Source of the DNA: a virus
Length of the DNA stretch: 43,372 nt
Strand: one strand, 5' to 3'
Virus record (IMG/VR): IMGVR_UViG_3300023094_000004
Span: 1 to 43,372 of that record
The position numbers and the translations under genes are program-made. This document shows positions 37,297 to 42,230 of this stretch, piece after piece (within the stretch, counting starts at the first letter, position 1; every line of letters begins with the position of its first letter). The notes under the pieces were generated by a model. The model was not told the origin of the DNA. It was given only the letters and a program-made list of their open reading frames with translations, and did not search any database.

Positions 37297-37376
37297 TGGA
37301 GGCCGTGCCATTCATCGTCGCATTCATCATCTGGGTTAGCTACACGACCCACATCGAGGTCAAGAAAGGTCGGTGA
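37296..37376 (+). CDS. Membrane microprotein, 26 aa
   Basis: Coupled to the previous gene (TGATG) and followed after 14 bases by a strong terminator, so it is framed as the last gene of an operon. Residues 4-17 are hydrophobic, and the C-terminus is basic (KKGR). Confidence 0.6.
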   Translation: MEAVPFIVAFIIWVSYTTHIEVKKGR

Positions 37377-37390
37377 TCCAACATCTTGAA

Positions 37391-37418
37391 AACGCCCCCT
37401 CTTCGGAGGGGGTTTTTT
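37391..37418 (+). terminator. Strong rho-independent terminator
   Basis: CCCCCTC (37395-37401) and GAGGGGG (37406-37412) form a 7-bp stem with a stable TTCG tetraloop, followed by six T (37413-37418). AAAA upstream makes it able to act in both directions. It closes the first rightward operon. Confidence 0.93.
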
Positions 37419-37443
37419 CATGCCCTCGCGAAATCGAGCTGAC

Positions 37444-37461
37444 ATGGAATCAAGTGGACTT
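37444..37461 (+). repeat. 18-bp direct repeat ATGGAATCAAGTGGACTT, copy 3
   Basis: Exact match to 37026-37043; again lies shortly after a terminator hairpin. Confidence 0.7.
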
Positions 37462-37604
37462 ACTGATCATGACGCTGCCAGCCGAAACCAAAACACATAG
37501 CGAACGTGCACGTTTTGTGAACTTCCAGCTCTGCACAGCTACCAACGAAAAAAGGCCACTAGCTAGAGCTAATGACCTTCTACGAGACCGCTTGTGACCC
37601 GAGA

Positions 37605-37731
37605 GGCCCCTAGGCCGACTCGCGAGGGGAACAGGTCGAGTGATGACCTAACACCACACTTCCCTTTACCAGTATCCCCTGTACGTCTCCGAGTCGCTAA
37701 GGCTTGAGACTACAGGGGAGACTAAGCGATT
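37605..37731 (+). ncRNA. Structured non-coding element with predicted pseudoknot
   Basis: Three hairpins in a row. GGCC 37605-37608 / 37613-37616; AGGTC 37633-37637 / GACCT 37645-37649; and a long stem TCCCCTGTA 37675-37683 / 37711-37719 continued by GTCTC 37685-37689 / GAGAC 37706-37710. The 16-base loop of the long stem contains AGTCGCT (37692-37698), which can pair with AGCGATT (37725-37731), an H-type pseudoknot. No credible gene overlaps. It could be an RNA or a DNA structure at the origin. Confidence 0.45.
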
Positions 37732-37921
37732 TCAAATTGGAAAACTTTTTGGTGAACTGAACCCCTGATTTCATTGGCGACACGCCGCAGCCTTGGAAGA
37801 GTTTCAGAAAACTTCTGAACTTTTCTGGAGCTTTGTCAGTTATTTTTCTCCAATCCTCTCCAATGACTGGTATTCCGGGCCTCACTTCACCAAAACTTTT
37901 TCAGAAGTTTTCTGAAAAGGA
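37732..37921. other. AT-rich inverted-repeat region, candidate replication origin
   Basis: The lowest-GC stretch of the genome, without a credible gene. TTCAGAA-AAC-TTCTGAA (37803-37819) and TTCAGAA-GTT-TTCTGAA (37900-37916) are each palindromes and exact reverse complements of one another. TTTTGGTGAA (37748-37757) is inverted as TTCACCAAAA (37886-37895). Nested, symmetric, AT-rich repeats beside the replication arm suggest an origin or a large operator. Confidence 0.45.
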
Positions 37922-37945
37922 TTGACAAGGTTTGGAGAACTGGTA

Positions 37946-38203
37946 ATGTCTTACGTGTTGGCGGGGAATCCCCCGCCACAGGCTCTGCCACTTGGACACG
38001 ATGTGGCTCTACTCGCGAATGGACACGCAATGCCTTACACCCCTGAAGAGATCGCCAGCCAAGCCCGTGATGAATGTGCGGGTCAATGGTTCGCTTCCGA
38101 CAGCGAAGCCGTGAGCATCACCCTGACTCTGGAGCAGTTCTCCGAGCTGTCGGGACAGATCGCCTACCGCGCTGCCACCCTCGCTATCGAGGTGACCGCA
38201 TGA
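37946..38203 (+). CDS. Hypothetical protein, 85 aa
   Basis: ATG 37946 with GGAGAA upstream is preferred over the TTG at 37922. Ala-rich, with a Pro/Gly-rich N-terminus and ITLTLEQFSELSGQIAYRAATL near the end. The stop is coupled to the next ATG (ATGA). First gene after the candidate origin. Unknown function. Confidence 0.72.
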   Translation: MSYVLAGNPPPQALPLGHDVALLANGHAMPYTPEEIASQARDECAGQWFASDSEAVSITLTLEQFSELSGQIAYRAATLAIEVTA

Positions 38204-38541
38204 CCACCCGAGCAGACTGCGATCGCGCATTCGACAACCTAAAGGACGCAGCCCTAGCTGTCGGATACGACCCCGAGCGCGTGGCGCGCTGGGGCTACTC
38301 CATCGGCTCGAAGACCTACGGCAACACCTCCCGGCTGTTCCAGGTCGGAGCCGACACCATCCAGCAGGGGCTGAACCCTGCCAGCGACCGCTACCCCTAC
38401 GGCTCGGGCCACTACTCGGCAGGCAACCTGCCCGAGTTCCTGGGTTGGGGACCAACAGACACACTCGACAGCCTGCGTACCATCACGCGCACGCTGTGGG
38501 CAGTGGCATACCTGAAGCGTGAGGAACTTTCACATGGCTAA
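38200..38541 (+). CDS. Hypothetical protein, 113 aa
   Basis: ATG 38200 coupled to the previous stop. Contains Gly/Tyr/Ser-rich stretches (RWGYSIGSKTYGNTSRLFQVG, then YPYGSGHYSAGNLPEFLGWG) and no recognised motif. It looks globular and is tightly packed in the operon. Confidence 0.75.
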   Translation: MTTRADCDRAFDNLKDAALAVGYDPERVARWGYSIGSKTYGNTSRLFQVGADTIQQGLNPASDRYPYGSGHYSAGNLPEFLGWGPTDTLDSLRTITRTLWAVAYLKREELSHG

Positions 38542-38746
38542 GGCCAAGTTCGTGCGAGCATGGCCCTTGCCCAATCACAGCGGCGAGGGCGCGCCGTGGT
38601 CTGACTACTTCTTGCAGAGGTTCGCCAATCTGCACGACGACCAGCTAGCCCGTTCATGGATAGTGAACGGTGATCGTGTCGGAGCCGGTTCGGTACGGGG
38701 CACGCTCTGGGAAAGAGAGGCCGAACGTGACCAAGCGCGAGCGTAG
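38534..38746 (+). CDS. Hypothetical protein, 70 aa
   Basis: ATG 38534 with GAGGAA upstream, overlapping the preceding stop. Trp/Arg-rich (FVRAWPLPNHSGEGAPWSDYF) and basic/acidic mixed at the end. No family recognised. Confidence 0.72.
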   Translation: MAKAKFVRAWPLPNHSGEGAPWSDYFLQRFANLHDDQLARSWIVNGDRVGAGSVRGTLWEREAERDQARA

Positions 38747-38915
38747 CAAGCTAGCCGTGCTGCTCAGTGGGGCCGTGCTCGGGTGGATTATGGTGCTCGG
38801 GCTGCTGGCCTGTTTCATCGGAGCTGTCTTCGGTCTGGTCTTCGTGACTGTCGGAGGTGTGCTAATGCTCTGGGCAGGTGTCGCGCTGCTCTACCGATTC
38901 TTGGATGAGCCGTGA
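38727..38915 (+). CDS. Membrane protein, 62 aa
   Basis: GTG 38727 with AGAGAGG upstream is favoured over an earlier frame start. A basic N-terminus (VTKRERSK) precedes two membrane segments (about residues 9-30 and 33-56). Overlaps both neighbours. Confidence 0.75.
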   Translation: MTKRERSKLAVLLSGAVLGWIMVLGLLACFIGAVFGLVFVTVGGVLMLWAGVALLYRFLDEP

Positions 38916-39139
38916 CCGACACACTGGTAGGCAAGGCCGTCGAGGTCTACATGCCCCGGCGATACAACGTCCCCGCGAGCGAATGGGATGGTCGAACAGG
39001 CGAGATCGTCGAAGTGCTCGGGCCGCTGCTCAATGGTGGGCACAGCCCGAGCAGGAAGCCGCTCATCTACTACCGCATCAAGCTGATTGGCAAAGGTACG
39101 CTGATCACGCTGACCGAAAGCCAATTCAAGCTAATTTGA
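38912..39139 (+). CDS. Hypothetical protein, 75 aa
   Basis: GTG 38912 coupled to the previous stop (GTGA). β-type: VGKAVEVYMPRRYNVPASEWDGRTGEIVEVLG, then IYYRIKLIGKGTLITL, resembling a small barrel of KOW or SH3 type. Its stop codon overlaps the TTGACA of the promoter at 39136. Confidence 0.75.
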   Translation: MTDTLVGKAVEVYMPRRYNVPASEWDGRTGEIVEVLGPLLNGGHSPSRKPLIYYRIKLIGKGTLITLTESQFKLI

Positions 39140-39175
39140 CATTTGAGTGTCAAGACAGGTAAACTAACTTTCATG
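39136..39175 (+). promoter_or_regulatory. Operator-overlapped promoter with leaderless start
   Basis: TTGACA (39136-39141) as -35, an 18-base spacer, and TAAACT (39160-39165) as -10 within the GGTAAACTAACTTTCA motif. The ATG of the SprT-like gene (39173) falls at the predicted transcription start. TTGACA is also the left half of a perfect TTGACA-tttgag-TGTCAA palindrome (39136-39153), so a bound protein would cover the -35. Confidence 0.78.
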
Positions 39176-39841
39176 ACCGATACAACGAAGAACATTCAGT
39201 CCCAGGCCCGTGACTCGAAAGGTCGCGTGCTCCCCAAGGTGATCGACACCCCGATGAAGCCGATACTTGACGCGGCCAACGAAGCGTTCAAGTCCATTCG
39301 CACCCGGCACCCCGAGGTGCCTAACGCGGTCCTCGTGATCGGCTCCAGCTCGAAGAAGAACTACGGCCACTTCGCTAAGCAGAGCTGGGATGGCAAGAAG
39401 CCGCAGCACGAGATCATGCTCAGCGGCGAGTCGCTGAAGCGTGGCGCAGTCGACGTGATGGGCACCCTGCTGCACGAGTCGGCACATGCACTGGCAGAGG
39501 CTCGCGAGATCAAAGACACCTCGCGTCAGGGCCGCTACCACAACACCAAGTTCAAGGCGCTGGGCGAAGAGCTGGGTATCCAGCTTCACGAAGACAAGTC
39601 CATCGGCTGGTCGCCTACGACAGTTCCCAGCGAGACCGCCAAGCTCTACAAGGCCGAGATCGCGGCACTCGCTAAGGCGCTGAAGACGTACCGCATCCCT
39701 GTCGAAGCAGCACCGAAGCCGAAGACGACAGTTCGCATCGAATGTGGCTGCCGTGGCGTGACTGTGCCGATCACGTTCTACGACAAGGCTGGCCTGACGT
39801 GCGACGAGTGCGGCGAGCCTTTCCTCCCGAAGGAGGGCTAG
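39173..39841 (+). CDS. SprT-like zinc metalloprotease
   Basis: 222 aa from ATG 39173; a frame extending ten codons upstream runs through the promoter. It has HESAHALAEA with H101-E102-x-x-H105, preceded by a KPQHEIMLS strand, the SprT/Spartan protease layout, and a C-terminal zinc ribbon (CGCRG, CDECG, near residues 191-214). Spartan-type proteases remove proteins cross-linked to DNA; phage members are common but unstudied. It has its own operator-controlled promoter and no Shine-Dalgarno, consistent with a leaderless message. Confidence 0.82.
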   Translation: MTDTTKNIQSQARDSKGRVLPKVIDTPMKPILDAANEAFKSIRTRHPEVPNAVLVIGSSSKKNYGHFAKQSWDGKKPQHEIMLSGESLKRGAVDVMGTLLHESAHALAEAREIKDTSRQGRYHNTKFKALGEELGIQLHEDKSIGWSPTTVPSETAKLYKAEIAALAKALKTYRIPVEAAPKPKTTVRIECGCRGVTVPITFYDKAGLTCDECGEPFLPKEG

Positions 39842-40089
39842 TGCCTCTCGACAACAGCGCCAACTCAGGCTTTCGCCGGTACAGCACGCTAGGTGAGGTG
39901 TCCGCTGCTGCTGAGCACCTGCCGAAGGCGACGAAGCACAAGCTGAGTGAGGAAGAGCACGAGTTCGTGCTAGCCAAGATCAAGGCAGGTCTTACTGACA
40001 TCGAAGTGTCAAGAATGTTCTTCCGCAAGTTCGGTCAGCGCTTCACAGCGGCTGGCGTGCATCACATCAGAAAGAGAGAGACACCGTGA
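39841..40089 (+). CDS. Helix-turn-helix-like DNA-binding protein, 82 aa
   Basis: GTG 39841 overlaps the SprT stop, with AAGGAGGG upstream. Residues 37-78 form three helices (SEEEHEFVLAKIKAGLTDIEVSRMF, then RFTAAGVHHIRKRE) that resemble a resolvase- or SANT-like helix-turn-helix. An operator-like site (39995) lies within this region of the gene. Confidence 0.65.
   Translation: MPLDNSANSGFRRYSTLGEVSAAAEHLPKATKHKLSEEEHEFVLAKIKAGLTDIEVSRMFFRKFGQRFTAAGVHHIRKRETP
39995..40012. promoter_or_regulatory. TTGACA-N6-TGTCAA palindrome, one mismatch
   Basis: CTGACA-tcgaag-TGTCAA inside the 82-aa HTH gene, read as T-D-I-E-V-S-R. Confidence 0.65.
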
Positions 40090-40556
40090 GAAACGGCAAC
40101 GTCAACCGAGTAGGCGCGACACTCATCGAGAAGCCCCGCAGCATTCCCGAGATCGTCGCGTCGACAGGCATCAGCTACTCAACCGTCTATCGTGCCTTGC
40201 AAGAGCTGGGCGCGGAGCGAATCGAAGACACCTACCCGTTCGAGTGGAAATTGCCGGGGGCCGATGCCGTCAAGTCGGTCACGAGCACGCTCGCGAAGGT
40301 AGGCCCAGACCACGACGAGCGCGTAGCTGTCGGAATCAAGCATGTTGACAGTATGGTGTCAAAATGGAATGCTAAGCGAGTCGAGATCGCCAAGGAGATC
40401 GCGAGCATGTCCATCGACATGACCGACAATCCCGCAGACCTGGCACGCAGTTTCGGGGTGCTGGCAGGGACGTTCGCCAACATCTCCAAGGTGCTCGACG
40501 ATGTTTCGGGAAAACCCGACTGGTTTGAGCTGGCGGGTGGTAGTCTCGACGAATAG
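40086..40556 (+). CDS. Winged-helix DNA-binding protein, 156 aa
   Basis: GTG 40086 coupled to the previous stop. Residues 10-50 are a winged helix (LIEKPRSIPEIVASTGISYS, then TVYRALQELGAERIED) of the MarR/IclR-like shape; the rest is helical and may dimerise. A perfect operator-like palindrome (40345) lies inside. With the 82-aa protein it forms a regulator pair behind an operator-controlled promoter, so either could be a repressor of the TTGACA-N6-TGTCAA network. Confidence 0.72.
   Translation: MRNGNVNRVGATLIEKPRSIPEIVASTGISYSTVYRALQELGAERIEDTYPFEWKLPGADAVKSVTSTLAKVGPDHDERVAVGIKHVDSMVSKWNAKRVEIAKEIASMSIDMTDNPADLARSFGVLAGTFANISKVLDDVSGKPDWFELAGGSLDE
40345..40362. promoter_or_regulatory. TTGACA-N6-TGTCAA palindrome, perfect
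   Basis: TTGACA-gtatgg-TGTCAA inside the winged-helix gene, read as V-D-S-M-V-S-K. Confidence 0.8.
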
Positions 40557-40574
40557 CTGGTAAACTAACTTTCA
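40557..40574 (+). promoter_or_regulatory. Promoter motif CTGGTAAACTAACTTTCA
   Basis: Identical 18-mer to 1748-1765, with TAAACT at 40561-40566, 33 bases before ATG 40607. No TTGACA at -35. Confidence 0.65.
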
Positions 40575-40606
40575 CATCAAATCGAATTGAACTAAGGAAA
40601 ATCATC

Positions 40607-40762
40607 ATGCGAACCTGGAAAAGCAAGCCCGAGTGGTCTGACGAGAGCAAGGCTCCCGCAGCCATCCGAATCCGTAAGGGCAACCACGGAAACGGTAACC
40701 CCGACCGCCCCTCGAAGATCACCCGTCGACAGAAGCGTGCAGCAGCACGCGCCGCGAAGTAA
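40607..40762 (+). CDS. Small basic protein, 51 aa
   Basis: ATG 40607 with AAGGAA upstream, first gene after a promoter motif. Rich in Arg/Lys (RIRKGNHGNGNPDRP, then TRRQKRAAARAAK) and presumably nucleic-acid binding. No known family. Too small for a confident fold. Confidence 0.75.
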   Translation: MRTWKSKPEWSDESKAPAAIRIRKGNHGNGNPDRPSKITRRQKRAAARAAK

Positions 40763-40776
40763 GGACACTGGACACC

Positions 40777-41256
40777 ATGCCGAAGAACCCCGAAGATATC
40801 ACTGAACAGCTCACTCCCGACGACATCGCTCGGGCCTACGAGCTGGAGCAGACTATTGCCCCGCTTCAGCAGGAGCTGGACGACCTGAAGATCAGGTTCA
40901 AGAACGAGCTGCCTGTGGGCGAGTACCCGAGCAAGAACGGCTTCCTCGTAAAGCGCTGGGAGCAGATGAGCACGTTCAAGTCTGCCGAGTTCCTGGCCGA
41001 GAAGCCGGTCAGCGAGAACCCCGAGCTGTACCGCGACGACCTCAACCTGGACCTCGTGCGCGAGAAGTTTCCAGTCGACGCCAACCCCGAGCTGTATGTC
41101 AAGCTGCCTGATACTCACGTCATCAAGGAGCTGCTGAACGACGAAGAAAAGCGCGCCTACTTCCGACAGGCTCAGTACCTGAAGATCACCCCCAAGCCGA
41201 AGGGCAAGCCGAGCACCGTGCCCAACTTCGAGCAGGAAGACCCCGAGGACGCCTGA
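40777..41256 (+). CDS. Hypothetical protein, 159 aa
   Basis: A coiled-coil N-terminal segment (ELEQTIAPLQQELDDLKIRFKNELP), then a mixed region (NGFLVKRWEQMSTFKSAEFL) and an acidic end. Helical N-terminus plus KNGFLVKR-type strand resembles phage proteins found beside recombination genes, without an assigned role. One-base overlap with the next gene. Confidence 0.8.
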   Translation: MPKNPEDITEQLTPDDIARAYELEQTIAPLQQELDDLKIRFKNELPVGEYPSKNGFLVKRWEQMSTFKSAEFLAEKPVSENPELYRDDLNLDLVREKFPVDANPELYVKLPDTHVIKELLNDEEKRAYFRQAQYLKITPKPKGKPSTVPNFEQEDPEDA

Positions 41257-41882
41257 TGAAACTCGCAGACGTGGAGTTCACCACTCCCGGCAAGCCGCTG
41301 CTCTACGCCGTTGGGCCTGCCAGTCGTTACGACGAATGGAGAAAAGGCCAGGGGCTGCTGCTGAAGTGGGACAAGGATGCCCGTTACGTGGTCGTGCTGT
41401 TCCGGCGTTTCTACAAGCTTGAAGAACCTGCCGACAGCCCTGAGAAGGCGTCGAAGTACACCATTGAAATGCGGGATGAGCGGAACGAACTAGTTCGTGA
41501 GCGCAATCGCATTCACTGGAATAAGGCCAAAGAGCGCGCTGAGATCGAGGCCAAGATCGAGAAGCTCCCGAAGCTGCCGAAAGGCTGGGAGCTTACTACG
41601 TTCGGCCTCAATCAGATCGTCAAGCCGTGGGTCGAGTACCTGGATGCCAAGGCTGCTGCCGAGGTAGCGAAAGCCGCTGCCGACGAAGCCCGCAGGCTGC
41701 TGACCATTGCCGGTCAGGAGAAGATCGACGCCATCAACGCGAAGATCAAAGAGTTGTTCGGCCTGGAGCGCGAAACCCCGCCTGGATTCTCTTATAAGAG
41801 GGGCTTTGCATCGCACGGTGAGGTTCGCTTCACCTACGATGAGTTTGACACCATCGTGTCAAGGATTCGGTCAAATGGCTGA
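41256..41882 (+). CDS. Hypothetical protein, 208 aa
   Basis: A β-type N-terminal region (RYVVVLFRRFYKLEEP), then a long charged coiled coil (RDERNELVRERNRIHWNKAKERAEIEAKIEKL), an Ala-rich helix and a folded C-terminus. No recognised domain. The 3' end carries a perfect operator-like palindrome (41845-41862) that overlaps the approach to the next gene's start. Confidence 0.8.
   Translation: MKLADVEFTTPGKPLLYAVGPASRYDEWRKGQGLLLKWDKDARYVVVLFRRFYKLEEPADSPEKASKYTIEMRDERNELVRERNRIHWNKAKERAEIEAKIEKLPKLPKGWELTTFGLNQIVKPWVEYLDAKAAAEVAKAAADEARRLLTIAGQEKIDAINAKIKELFGLERETPPGFSYKRGFASHGEVRFTYDEFDTIVSRIRSNG
41845..41862. promoter_or_regulatory. TTGACA-N6-TGTCAA palindrome, perfect
   Basis: TTGACA-ccatcg-TGTCAA 13 bases before ATG 41875, inside the 208-aa gene and read as F-D-T-I-V-S-R. 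Confidence 0.8.
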
Positions 41883-42060
41883 GACAGACCTGACTCAACG
41901 CGAGTACGAAGACCGGCCATACGACGAAGACATGGCTGTTGTGGTCGTCGCGAACGAATACGACGACCAATCAGCAGACTACGAGGCCGACCCTGACGAT
42001 TTGCGTGACGCCGAAATCTTCGACGACATGCTGGCACAGCAGGAAGACGACGGCTCATGA
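41875..42060 (+). CDS. Highly acidic small protein, 61 aa (possible DNA mimic)
   Basis: ATG 41875, overlapping the previous gene. 23 of 61 residues are Asp or Glu against 3 Arg and no Lys, spread along the chain (for example NEYDDQSADYEADPDDLRD), giving a net charge near -20. Small, strongly acidic phage proteins often imitate DNA to block restriction enzymes, nucleoid proteins or polymerases. This is inference from composition only. Confidence 0.75.
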   Translation: MAETDLTQREYEDRPYDEDMAVVVVANEYDDQSADYEADPDDLRDAEIFDDMLAQQEDDGS

Positions 42061-42230
42061 CCCTATTCATCATCTCGATGGTGCTCTATGCCGTAGCCCT
42101 GGTGCTGCTCATCTCGGCAGTGGTCACAATGATTCGTGACACTGAGGCAAGCCCCGTGGCTCGCTGGGTAGCTGGCTGGGTCTTCTGGTTGGCAGGCGCT
42201 GTGCTCACGGGAATCAACATTGGCCTCTAG
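42057..42230 (+). CDS. Two-span membrane protein, 57 aa
   Basis: The ATG overlaps the previous stop (ATGA). Hydrophobic segments at about residues 3-26 and 38-57, with a charged turn (RDTEASPVARW). The 3' end overlaps the probable TTG start of the helicase gene. Confidence 0.75.
   Translation: MTLFIISMVLYAVALVLLISAVVTMIRDTEASPVARWVAGWVFWLAGAVLTGINIGL

Noticed and set aside
37469-37597. 42-codon plus-strand frame after the early terminator
   Set aside because: Only a weak GTGGA site and no neighbours to couple with; a longer version would read through the terminator. Possible but unsupported.
37697-37885. Minus-strand 62-codon frame over the AT-rich repeats
   Set aside because: No ribosome-binding site, isolated on the opposite strand, and it overlaps the inverted repeats and pseudoknot.
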